Assembly (NCBI GenBank): GCA_008692225.1
Contig: VICG01000011.1
Span: 186,001-250,000, forward strand
DNA length: 64,000 nucleotides
Reading direction: 5' to 3'
Source of the DNA: Monilinia fructicola
Lineage: Eukaryota; Ascomycota; Leotiomycetes; Helotiales; Sclerotiniaceae
In this document: in pieces, positions 35,049 to 45,284 of the stretch
Layout: each line of letters starts with the position of its first letter
Position numbering within the stretch: position 1 is the first letter of the stretch
The notes under the pieces: generated by a model
What the model saw: the letters and a program-made list of their open reading frames with translations, nothing else
What the model was told of the DNA's origin: nothing
The model's database searches: none
Made by a program: the position numbers and the translations under genes

Positions 35049-36584
35049 ATGAAATCTTTGATTGATCAATGGACGGACGGCAAATCTCTTAAGAGATTGC
35101 TTAGTTTCGTGTTCAGTAGAAGTACACAATCGAAGAAAATGACAGAGTCAATAGATCAGCATTCGTCATTGAACAATACGGTATCAGTTCCTGAAGCGGC
35201 AGAGATCGCAAGGTCATCTATTTCAGAGCATTCGACGAGAGATAATTCCTCCTCCATTTCTACACTTGGAAGCAAACTTTTGAAAAGAATAAGGGCAAGC
35301 AGAGCAGGCCCAAAAACGGATAGTCCGCTCCGAAGGGGTCACTCGTCCCCATCGGGGACAGTGTTGACAGAAGCCACATCAGTCTCGCCTGCACAACAAA
35401 CAAGCCGTGGAAAATGTCAAACATGCTCATATGAATCACCAGCATTTATAATCGATTCGAATGAAATGACAAGACGAGCGCCTCTAGTGGCCAGATATCC
35501 CGAAATATTCACTTATATGGGACGAAACGGCGTCCCAAATTCTGCCTTGGCTTTGACGAAAGGTTTAGTCAAGGATCTGAATGAAATCTTTCGCCTGGAG
35601 GGGCAAGTTCATTCCCATAGAAGAGATATATGTCGAGTGGATGATGAGTATGAGTGCGTCATAATGACTTTGAAAGAACTCAACCAAATGCTTCCATCAC
35701 CAGATGCCACAAATCAGAGCGACCGTGACGCTAAATTGGAAGAATTGAAATATCTTTCAGGTGTTTCCTCACGTATCCAGGAACAGAAAAAGGAGTTGGA
35801 AGAAATCTTGGAACAAGAAGATGGAAATCTCAGCGAACAAAGGGAAGGCATATTTCGTATATTAAGAGATGTGCTTCAGGAACGAAATCTTTTGGGCACA
35901 GCAGAGAGAGATACGCGACAGAATCAAATGTATAGCATGCCGACCACAAAACTTGTACCTCTCCATAAAGAGCAACATATCCTTACGGATAGTGAAAAGG
36001 CCAGAGAACATGTTGAAAAAAGACAACAAGAAGCCGTGGGCCACATGAATGAAACGAGGTACCAACTCCAAGAGGCACATCAAAAACTTGATAACTGGAA
36101 ACATTACTATGAAGACGAATATGCAGGATATACACTTGCGGTGAAGAATGGGACAATGGAGCCGGCGAGGAGTTTCTTTGATCTTACACTGTTGCAAGAG
36201 CATCAGGAGGCGATCGAGCAGGTCATTGAAGCTGAGGGAAATTACGAGAAAGCAAGGGAGAGAGTGAGGGAATTAGAGGTAGTGCTTAGTGATATTTATC
36301 AGTCCAGCGGGTTTGCCAATTACCCTGATGATGGATATAGAGCGTCAATGGAAGAAGCAATGGCGGGTGATGTGGATAGAGAGTGGATAGAGAACTGGAT
36401 GGATAAAAATGATGAAGCCTTAGAATTCGAGGGTGATTGTGATGAATGGGAAGCGAAATCTATTGGTTTGGACGACAGTGTCAGCGTGGTTGCTGAAGGG
36501 AGGGAGCGAAAAAGAATTGATAGGTGGCAAAAGAGATGCGCACGCATGATCACTGCAAGTAACTGCCCGAGTTTTCTGAGATAG
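35049..36584 (+). CDS. Conserved-type coiled-coil protein of unknown function (511 aa)
   Basis: A single uninterrupted ORF from the ATG at 35049 (MKSLIDQWTDGKSLKRLLSF). The N-terminal 120 residues are Ser/Thr-rich and basic (GSKLLKRIRASRAGPK). A short KCQTCSYES motif follows, then PLVARYPEIFTYMGRNGVPN. Residues about 170-420 are highly charged with heptad-like spacing (QEQKKELEEILEQEDGNLSE, YEKARERVRELEVVLSDIYQ), a predicted coiled coil. The C-terminus is acidic and then basic (RERKRIDRWQKRCARMI). No transmembrane or catalytic motif is seen. Function unknown; the intact long ORF with coding-like composition makes it a real gene. Confidence 0.8.
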   Translation: MKSLIDQWTDGKSLKRLLSFVFSRSTQSKKMTESIDQHSSLNNTVSVPEAAEIARSSISEHSTRDNSSSISTLGSKLLKRIRASRAGPKTDSPLRRGHSSPSGTVLTEATSVSPAQQTSRGKCQTCSYESPAFIIDSNEMTRRAPLVARYPEIFTYMGRNGVPNSALALTKGLVKDLNEIFRLEGQVHSHRRDICRVDDEYECVIMTLKELNQMLPSPDATNQSDRDAKLEELKYLSGVSSRIQEQKKELEEILEQEDGNLSEQREGIFRILRDVLQERNLLGTAERDTRQNQMYSMPTTKLVPLHKEQHILTDSEKAREHVEKRQQEAVGHMNETRYQLQEAHQKLDNWKHYYEDEYAGYTLAVKNGTMEPARSFFDLTLLQEHQEAIEQVIEAEGNYEKARERVRELEVVLSDIYQSSGFANYPDDGYRASMEEAMAGDVDREWIENWMDKNDEALEFEGDCDEWEAKSIGLDDSVSVVAEGRERKRIDRWQKRCARMITASNCPSFLR

Positions 36585-37066
36585 TTGAGTCCGATTCCAC
36601 GAGTGAGCTTACAGCTCAAGAAGATGGTTGTTGATATGGGGAGATCAACGTTTGTAGAGTAGCGTCACATGTAGCGTCACATGTAGCATCACAACACTTG
36701 CTACTCAATCTCTGCAGAACATAATGAGTTGCTTTAGCTATAGATGACGGTTCATAGAGAGGTAGTGTATTCACAATCTAATATATTGGCTGCCACCTCG
36801 GATGCCACCTTGGATGCCAAATATAAAGGATTTCTCACAATTTTATCCAGTCAATTTTCTGTTGATGACACTTGATTCACAATGAACGTTGCATAGAATA
36901 TAAAATATATTGGGCATTTTCACTCAGAGTATAAGTCACGCAACATGGATGAGATTGTCTCATATATATAAAAGAAAAAAAGATTGCATTGGAGGATACT
37001 TATCTGGGAAATAATGAACTAAACTTACTCACCGCAACAAAAAACCAGAAGCCACCAAGAATGGAA
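36585..37066. other. Spacer between convergent genes
   Basis: About 480 bp. It contains the tandem word TAGCGTCACATG (36660-36683) and the repeat GGATGCCACCT/GGATGCCA near 36797-36818. No gene. Confidence 0.4.
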
Positions 37067-37621
37067 CTACCAATCACTGAAAGCTGTCCCTGTATTCCCG
37101 GAAGACTCGCGACTATTTCTTGGCTGGTCCTCTGGAGATTGGGTACGCTCCGAGGAGTTTTCTTCCCCATGAGGTGCGTTGCGATCTTGTCTGTTTCTAA
37201 GAGCTCGAGAGGGGTTAGACTCGCTTGGGGGAGCTGCTGATCGTCGACTGCGTGATTCTGCGTTGCCCTCATCGTCGTAAACTTGGAAATGAGATGTTCG
37301 GGCTCCAGTTCCAGCTCGGCGTGGTTCCGGTCCGGTTGAACGATTATGGTCTCTCTCAAAACCTGGAGGTGGGGATGGTGCATTCTCATGATATCCTCTT
37401 GATCCATCAGCTTGAGCATCATTGTCACGGGTGTCGTGTCTTTCATAAGCAGACGATGGAGATGGTGATCTCTCAATACTTGCTTGCGGCACATCGCTTG
37501 AGTGCTGTTGCCTACCGTAGTCTTGAATTGTGGAAGGATCTCTGCTTTCTCGTCCGTCGGTGTGTGAAGATCCTGAGGACCTGCCTCCAGGATGTGAATT
37601 ATAGTCTCCGTGTGTTGACAT
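37067..37621 (-). CDS. Ser/Arg/Pro-rich hydrophilic ORF (184 aa), hypothetical
   Basis: ATG at 37621 (MSTHGDYNSHPGGRSSGSSH); composition dominated by S, R, E, D and P (SPPPGFERDHNRS, SRSRRSAAPPSESNP), as in a disordered protein. It stops at GNTGTAFSDW. In another frame the same DNA encodes GIQGQLSVIGSSILGGFWFF, a good membrane segment, ending at a strong GTGAGT donor near 37033. The true 3' end may therefore use an unrecognised intron or be frameshifted, giving a tail-anchored protein. The 184-aa version is the simplest model. Confidence 0.5.
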   Translation of the reverse strand: MSTHGDYNSHPGGRSSGSSHTDGRESRDPSTIQDYGRQQHSSDVPQASIERSPSPSSAYERHDTRDNDAQADGSRGYHENAPSPPPGFERDHNRSTGPEPRRAGTGARTSHFQVYDDEGNAESRSRRSAAPPSESNPSRALRNRQDRNAPHGEENSSERTQSPEDQPRNSRESSGNTGTAFSDW

Positions 37622-38352
37622 ACTTACTTGCTAGAGTCAATACGTATTTAAGTCTATGATGTGATTATTATATATTTTCGATGAAGAATATATAGAATGA
37701 TGCAAGAACGGACGGATATCATCTTTTCTTAAATAACTAAAGATAGGCATTGTTCTCCATTAACTCTTATTATGTTTTGCAGAATTTCACAGCTTCAATG
37801 AACAATCTCAGTCCTTCCTCTTTGTGACTTTTCTTTATTCCTGGTTATCTTCTTACCATCTTCCAATCAAACAAAGCACGTAGTAGATGTGGAAGATTGA
37901 TGAATAATATACGATATAATTAATAGAGCATCCATGCCATAGGGTGGATATAGATGTTGCTACAATGGGATGATATATGATACTATGAAAAACAGTATAG
38001 TAGTACGGTTTGAACCCCTTCGCTAACCAAACCATCTTTACCGTCAAAAGTCACAAGTCACACTCTCTTGTTATGAACTAATGTAATAATGAATAATCAT
38101 GACAAGCCATATTTCTGGATACTATTGATTGCAGCCGAAATTCAACGATGCAAATAGTACTTGTATACCAACACCATGGAACAAATTTACTATGTCAACC
38201 TCATTGCTCTTCACGCTCTTGGATATCAGAGCAGTCATGGATCAACTAAAATCCATTCAATAAATAAATCCAGCTGCATCTGTCCAGTTTGATATCACAT
38301 CAATTGTCTCATCTCATAGACCTTAAGCTCCACTTCCCCCATCCCCTGCTTA
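37622..38352. other. Intergenic, no gene seen
   Basis: 730 bp between two minus-strand genes. It should hold the 5' region of the Ser/Arg-rich ORF and the 3' UTR of the kinase-like gene. A tRNA-like GGTTCAAACC block on the minus strand near 38010 has no matching 5' half. Confidence 0.4.
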
Positions 38353-39885
38353 TCAGCGAAGCGAGACGTCAAGTCGACAAAATTCTTCGTATGATGGACC
38401 TGGATCGACCCAAAGTTTCCGCTTTAATGCTTTACTCCTAACTACTGTCCATCTCTCAAGAAGATCATCGATCTCATCATAAGTGAGATGAGCAAAACTC
38501 CGAAGGTCTTCTTCTCTTCCAACCCATTCCGCCCATATGTTAGACAATATATTCTCTTCTGCAATTGCTTTCGCTTCCATTTCCTTTCTCTCCTTTTCTT
38601 CTTTTAAGGACTTCTTCAGTAGCCTTCTCTTCAATGCTTCTTCGTTCTTCCATCTCGTTCTCATCCTTTCAAACTCACCGGGCTGAACTAGCTCATTCAA
38701 TCTTTCCTCGAAAAATATATTATCTTCCGTGACAACTTTATCTCCAACCCAGTCAGGCAGTTCCTTGAACATATACTTGGCATTCAATCTCAAGGTCGCG
38801 GGATGTCTAAGCTCATGTAACAATTCTCCAGCCGAAGGTCTTTCATTATGATCAAGAACCAATGACCTTTTGATCATACTATCCAAGTCCTCGCTGTAGT
38901 GCGAGTCGATTGGACGCACTCTTCTAGGATCCATGACTATCTCCTGTCGTTCTTTCTCTGAGAGATCTTCAAATAAGCCTTTCCACCTTTTCTTGGTATT
39001 GGTGCTATGATAAAGCTTGGCTAAGGAGAATATGATCGATCCTGCACGCCAAATGTCCGATTTTGCACTGACAAGATTTAGCTCTGGAGGCTTTTCTTTC
39101 GGCTTGATATTCGTTTCGAGCTGTGTAACTCCTTCACCGGGTGAGACCAAAAGTGAATTGCCAAAATCCCCCAGCCTCAAATCTGGATAACATGTATCAC
39201 TCGATTGTTTGAGTGGCCATCCAAGATACAAATTCTCTGCACCCAACTCAGGATTGAGAATAGATTTACGATTAGAATGCAGTGGGTCATTCTTGTACTT
39301 TGGGTGCTCATTGTGAAGAAACGCTAAGGCGTCTATAAGTTGATAATACATTTTCCATATAAACATCTCTGGGGGTTTATTTTCATGAGACTTGTAGTCC
39401 ATACGTAGTTGTTTGACATTCCCAGCATCGCAAATCTTGAAGTATTGAGCCACAATGAGTTTATCGCCATCTCGAAATTGGTGGAAAGCTTCAAGATCCT
39501 TGATGGTATTGTGCCCATTCTTAATATATCGGAGGTAGGTCTTTATTTCATTGTGGCGCTTGGCATTGAGGCTTTCGCTTTCGACTTCTGTTGGTGATGT
39601 TATTGAACCTTGACTACTGGGAGATAATGAGGGATCTGCAGACTGATTCCATTGCTCTTCATCTTCGATGACTTGTAGCTTTAATTCATACTGATGTTTT
39701 GCGGTTGTACCCGTGTCTGTAACTGCGAGATAGATATACTTGCCACGACTGCGTAGATGGGAATCGAATCGAATATTCTCAGGTTTCAAACCATGATCTG
39801 GTCTGTATTTGTTACTTCGAATTTTGAAGGTACGAGCAGCACGCATGTAAGCAACAGCACTATCTTCAGCGAGGTAGAGCACCAT
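38353..39885 (-). CDS. Protein kinase-fold protein, probable pseudokinase (510 aa)
   Basis: ATG at 39885; single exon. The fold is recognisable from KMYYQLIDALAFLHNEHPKY (helix E), NPELGAENLYL (residues 211-221, position of HRDxKxxN), LRLGDFGNSL (DFG at 240-242), KPPEL (APE-like) and AKSDIWRAGSIIFSL (DxWxxG, 277-282). The catalytic loop has Glu-Leu-Gly where Asp-x-Lys is expected, there is no clear Gly-rich loop, and no VAIK lysine was found. DFG and the loop Asn are kept. The C-terminal 110 residues are a charged helix (RRLLKKSLKEEKERKEMEAK) and a Trp-containing tail. It may bind nucleotide or act as a scaffold. The open, unbroken ORF argues against a pseudogene. It is the last gene before the AT-rich block. 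Confidence 0.75.
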   Translation of the reverse strand: MVLYLAEDSAVAYMRAARTFKIRSNKYRPDHGLKPENIRFDSHLRSRGKYIYLAVTDTGTTAKHQYELKLQVIEDEEQWNQSADPSLSPSSQGSITSPTEVESESLNAKRHNEIKTYLRYIKNGHNTIKDLEAFHQFRDGDKLIVAQYFKICDAGNVKQLRMDYKSHENKPPEMFIWKMYYQLIDALAFLHNEHPKYKNDPLHSNRKSILNPELGAENLYLGWPLKQSSDTCYPDLRLGDFGNSLLVSPGEGVTQLETNIKPKEKPPELNLVSAKSDIWRAGSIIFSLAKLYHSTNTKKRWKGLFEDLSEKERQEIVMDPRRVRPIDSHYSEDLDSMIKRSLVLDHNERPSAGELLHELRHPATLRLNAKYMFKELPDWVGDKVVTEDNIFFEERLNELVQPGEFERMRTRWKNEEALKRRLLKKSLKEEKERKEMEAKAIAEENILSNIWAEWVGREEDLRSFAHLTYDEIDDLLERWTVVRSKALKRKLWVDPGPSYEEFCRLDVSLR

Positions 39886-41104
39886 GGTGTAGATTCAATC
39901 TCATGAATGCGAATTCTTCGGCGTCAAGATTCGAAATTCATAGTTGATACATTCTATATCATTTAAGACAAAGAAATCCGGTGAATGGAGTGAGTGCTTA
40001 GTATCAAAGAACTTCAGGTCATGATAGATTCGGAACTCTTAATCCTTTATACTTGAGTTTAATTCCTTTATTATTAACTAATAAGGCTATGAAAATATCT
40101 AAAATGGTTGAAGTGTTTAATTATAGGAAAGATCAATAATAACATAAAAGGGTATTAAATTTTATAGTAATAGTAGTATTTTTAGTTTCATTTAATAAAT
40201 AGACTAAGGTTCTTTCTTAAAAGGTAGAAGTATACTTTAAATCTTACTAGAATATTATTTATATATCTAAATAAGCTTATAACTCTAATATATATATATA
40301 TATATATATACATTAGATTTACTTCTTAATGTTCAAAAGTTATAAGCTTATTGAAATATAGATAAAATTTTCGTTTATTAAGATGAAGATAAAAAATTTA
40401 GAAATTTAAAAACCTAGAACTAAGAATATAAAATTTAATTAATTATTAATAATACTAAGATATTGATATAAAATATATAAAAATAAAAACAAAAATAACT
40501 AAAAGAGCATTGAGAGTATGATTTAATATATATCAAATATTATATTTATAAATATTTTAAACTTATAAAACTTATTTATTTAAAACCAAAGGAAAGTATT
40601 TAAATAGGTTTTAAAAGAGTTATGTATAAATACACAACTTATATATACATTGAATAAAATAAAAATATGATTTTATAAAATTTATAGGTATTATAGATTT
40701 AATACATTAATACTTATTATTAAATTTTATAATATAAAAGTTAACCTTGAGCGAATAATAATAAAATAAGATCTATAAGTATAGTAGAACCTGGTTATAA
40801 GGGATCGAAAAATTCGGCCAATTTAAATCCCGTATATACAGGTTAGGCAATAAAGCATTAACAAAATTTTGTATAGCTAAGCTTAATCATTTTTCATATA
40901 CCCTTAATAATTTTAATAAAAAAAATTATATAATAAGTTGTTATTTAGATTATTCCCTATTAATTAGATCACTTCCCCACTAAATCTTGTACGATGATTA
41001 ATAAAATCTTTAATTTTTATATAGGACTGGCATTAATTAGTTCTGTAATCCCTTAAAGTTAAAAAATCCCGTTCCCCCATACAAAAATTACCAAAACTGG
41101 AATA
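39886..41104. other. Transition into the AT-rich block
   Basis: From about 40.03 kb the composition becomes extremely A+T-rich. It contains a TA microsatellite at 40290-40312 and an imperfect hairpin at about 40788-40846 (AACCTGGTTATAAGGGAT inverted as CCCGTATATACAGGTT). The AACCTGG motif recurs at 50408. No gene. Confidence 0.6.
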
Positions 41105-43115
41105 CTTAGGCGGGTTTTAAAAAATATATATGCAAAATAAGCGAGATTCTTAAAATAATGTTTAACTCCTTAAGATCCTATATTAACTGATTTCATATTT
41201 TTTTTAAAAATGTTTTAAAACTATTAATATTTATAGATTTATTTAATAATTTTAATAGGTTTTATTAAATTTTTGGAATAAAAGATTATATAAATTTTTA
41301 ATATTAAGTAAATGATAGTATTATAAAGATAAGTATAGTTTTAATTAAAAATTAAAATTTTTGTTAAATAAATCAAAAAAAGGTATTATATTAAAATATT
41401 TAATTTATTATAAATTGATTTTAATATTATAAGTATTATTATATCGAAATAACAAAAAATATAGATTAAAGGAAAAAGCAATAATTATATTAGGATTATA
41501 TATATTTAATTTATAAAATCTTAATATATTTTAATAAAAACTATTATTTATAAAAACTATTATCCTTTTTATATTATATAATAAATATAAATTATTTTTA
41601 AAGATTTTTGATTTATTAATTTATAATTTTAATTAGGATTTTTTGCTATTTTTTTAAGTTACTATAATTTTCTTATTTATAATTAAAATAATCTTTTTCA
41701 TTTTAATTTAACTTTTAATATGATTTTATATATATTTTATAATATTTAAATTAAAAGATTAAAATAGTTGTATAACTTTAATTATATTAAAGAAATTAAA
41801 ATATTTATAATATATTTTAATTTATAAGTTAATATATTATTTATTATAATCTAAATTTAAATTAAATAATAATAAATATCTTTCTTTCAATCTTTTTTTT
41901 GAAATGTATTAATCTATAGTTTTAAATATAGTAAGAGTTGTGGCCACAGCTTATCGCACACCTTATGTTTTCGTAACAAAATCCCTACAAAATTCATGTT
42001 TTCTTATACAAATTAAAAATTTTAATAACTTTTATAATTATTTATATATTTTTTTGAAATCTTTATTAATTATATTTTAAGATTAACAAAATACAAAATA
42101 TAAAGCCATTTATTTTTATTGATTTTATTTAAAAAGTAATACTTTTTTAAAATTGAAATTTTTCAAAAAATCTTATACCTATATAATGCTTTTCCTATAT
42201 AAAATAAGCGATTTTTTTGAAAATTTAAATTATTTAATTTTATAAAATTAACATTTTATTAAAAAAAATTATAAAAAAAATTAGCTTATTTTTATAAAAT
42301 TTCAAATAATTTTTTATATATTTATTCAAAGATTATAAAACTTTTTATATTATTCAATAATTTATCAAAGATGTTAAAAGTTGAAAAAATAGAGATTTTT
42401 GGTGTAAAAACGTAAGGTGTGCGATAAGCTATGGCCACAACTCTTACAAAGTATAATTTATATATATTTTAAACTAATTAATTTTATTTTTTGATTTATT
42501 TCTTCTTTTTATATTTATATTATTTTAAATAATTTTTGAATAAAATAAGCTTTTTATAATATTTTCTCACTTTTTTTTAAATTTAAAATATATTAATATG
42601 CTTTTTTAGTTTAATATAATATATTCCTTATCGTTTTTTTTAGCTTTTTTAGTATCGAATCAAATCCATAATATAAATTCTTATTATTCTTAATATTTTT
42701 TATAAAAAATCTTTGGATTTATTTAATTTTTCAAAAGTTTTTTTTTTGAAAGTTTTAAAAAACTTTAAAGATTTTCTTTATTTAAAAGCATTTATAAATT
42801 TAGTTTTTTAATATAATTATTTTATAGTAAATTATTTAATATTGAAATAAAAATATTTTATTAATATCATATTAATAATTTCTTTTATTGTATTTAAAAT
42901 ATTTATTAATTTAATTTAGAAATATGTAGTTTTATAGATTATATACTAATAAATATTTAATAAATTGTATATATAATTCTTATATTTTTATATTTAATTT
43001 ATGTTTTTTATCTTTTGTAAATTAATAAATATAAAATTTGTTTATTATTTTATAAAAAGTTGATAAAGAATAATTTAAATTTATTTTTTATATATTAAAT
43101 ATAAAATTTATATTT
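41103..43115 (+). mobile_element. Degraded about 2-kb TIR element, family B copy 1 (right end missing)
   Basis: The left end is TA-CTTAGGCGGGTTTTAAAA at 41103 with ATGCAAAATAAGCGAGATTC just inside. The interior aligns over about 1.5 kb with copy 2 at 47305-49317 (shared blocks include AAAGGTATTATATTAAAATA and TTATTATATCGAAATAA). Similarity is lost near 43.1 kb, so the right TIR is absent. A 511-bp MITE interrupts it. No ORF survives. Size, TIRs and the TA target suggest a Tc1/mariner-superfamily transposon, an inference. Confidence 0.72.
41932..42446. mobile_element. 511-bp MITE nested in family B copy 1
   Basis: Core 41934-42444 between TA repeats. TIRs of about 38 bp start AGAGTTGTGGCCA and continue AGCTTATCGCACACCTTA, with two C/T mismatches. 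The paralogous copy 2 shows the uninterrupted site (single TA at 48184-48185), proving both insertion and TA duplication. The interior is A+T-rich and non-coding. Confidence 0.92.
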
Positions 43116-43854
43116 AATATAGTATTAACACAATATTAGTATATTATTAATATTGTGTTAATATTATTAATATTGTATTAATATAAAATCAATATAATAT
43201 TAATATATTTTCAAAATTATTTTGATATTATACTAATATCGTATTAAGATTACTAGGTAGTTAACGATAATATTAATATAGCTTTAATATAATATTAATA
43301 TAGTTTTAATAAAATCTAAAGATAAATTAAGTGTAATTAATATCAATTAAGATAAGTTAAAATAATATACGAATTTATATATATTAAGATAATTTAAAAC
43401 ATTTTGATCTAAATTCAAATGATTTATATACCATCTTTAACTCTAATACAATTTGAGATAGTCTTTACTTAGTATAAAGATAATCTTTATATAGTTTTAA
43501 ATACTTACTATTGCGCCACTAAGTATTCTTAATTTAAATTAAGAACTTTTTAAAATAGCTTAAAATGATTTAATATAATTTAAAATAATTTAAAATGGCT
43601 TGAAAAACCTTAAAATATTTTAAACCCTATTCGAATCGATATTAACATCATTTTAAGCTAATCTTACAATGGTATTAAGTTAGTATTATTGTAATAACTC
43701 ACTAACCGTTTTGAGACAGTATTGAGATATTTTAAGATATCTTGAAAAATAAAGTTTTAAAAGTGAATTTTCCTTATTTTTCTTTTTAAAAAAAAAGTTA
43801 TTATCAATATTATTATTTTTATTATTTTTATTATTTTTTTTATTTTTTTTTCTT
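43115..43854. repeat. AT-rich repeats with TTAATAT motifs
   Basis: Many near-repeats of ATTAATATTGTG and ATAATATTAATATAG, then hairpin AATACTTA...TAAGTATT around 43505-43528 enclosing TTGCGCCAC. A run of TTATTTTT units follows at 43795-43850. No gene. Confidence 0.5.
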
Positions 43855-44197
43855 AAATAGATCATTTCAATCACTCGGCTAAATAACTAATAATAACTTG
43901 ATAATCGATATTTCAAATTCCTATATATTATTATAATTAAACAAATTATAATTTTAACACAGTATTAAGATAATCTTAGTATAGTCTTAATATAATCTTC
44001 AATTACTAAATTTTCTTAAGCTATTTTAAGATATCTTAAAATATTTCAAAATGTATTAATATATTTTATCGATTTAATCTATTTTAAGATTAGCTTAAGT
44101 TAATTGAATATTATCTTAAAATACTAAAATAGCTTAAAACCATATTAAGAACGTTTCAATATAGTGTTCAATATATTCAATTGCGCCACTAAGTATT
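43855..44197. repeat. Dispersed repeat C, copy 1
   Basis: Starts AAATAGATCAT with CACTCGGCTAAATAACTAA and ends CAATTGCGCCACTAAGTATT. It shares block order with 54994-55282. Both copies are preceded by a TTATT-type microsatellite, suggesting the microsatellite is part of the element. Type unknown. Confidence 0.7.
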
Positions 44198-45284
44198 TAT
44201 TTTACAATTTCTATGCCCTGAGAAACAAATAATATACTAGATCCCTATATATATATACTTAATATTAAAATTCCTTTATATAAAGTATTAGAAAAGTAAA
44301 ACAATAATAATATAATCTATCATTTTAAATATTATTGAATATTTTTGAGTATTAAAAAAAATTATAATATTGATATCGATTTAAAGCAAATCCTTATTAT
44401 ATATTAGCTACTTTTATTAAATGCAAAGCTTAATATCTTTACAAATATAGATTGCCTATAATTTAAAATTAAAAATCTTTAATATTTTCAAAGGTTGAAC
44501 GTTTCTATTAGTTAATGAAAATATAATGATTTTATTCCAAATGATTTTAAATATAGATATCAATATAAATCTAAGAATTCTGAATATATATAAGATTGAT
44601 TTTTATATATAAAGTATTATAAAAACTTTTCTACTAATATTATAGGTAACCTAATTAACTTTTAGATCTCAAAGTTAAGCTTTTTAAAAGTAATAAAAGT
44701 TATAATTCTATTTATATTATATCAATATAAAAAAAAGCAAAAATAGTCAAACTATAAATCTTTTCCTTTATAAAAGTATTCAATTCGAATTCTAAAATAT
44801 TTTTAATAATAATAGCCTTCTTATTATTCAATAGAATAATTAAATAAATATTCTTATATATACTATTCTTAATTCAAAAAAACTTTACATAAGGATTTTA
44901 AAGATTTAACTAGCACTTTTATATATTATTATAAGAAATTTATATTCACATCTAAAATTTTATATTCAAATCGTATAATGGAAATAAAAATTAAAACAAT
45001 CAAAATAAAATTAAAAATGTTACCTATACTTATTTTATCAATAGTTTTACTATACTTATAAACTCAATTTAACTCTTTTTTAATAAACTTACTATACTTT
45101 CAATTTGTTTATTCAAAAGTAATAAAACAATTATCATAATCCATAATTTTCAAAAGGTTTGTAATAATTAGTATGTTATAATAAGTTAATGTAACTAATA
45201 TCATAAAATCCTTAATACTACTTTGTTTTAGTATTAAAGGTTTTAATAGGTTTAATAAATGCTAGTAAAATAATTTATATTATT
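44198..45284. other. AT-rich sequence, no feature resolved
   Basis: About 1.1 kb of very A+T-rich sequence with no ORF or recognisable repeat end. Confidence 0.4.

Noticed and set aside
37985..38045. Possible tRNA (GGTTCAAACC-like T-loop, minus strand)
   Set aside because: No acceptor stem, D-loop or box A at the right distance.
39754..39800. GLKPENIRF near residue 32 of the kinase-like protein, looking like a HRDLKPEN loop
   Set aside because: It lies at the extreme N-terminus, before the whole kinase fold, without HRD; the true loop position is residues 211-221.
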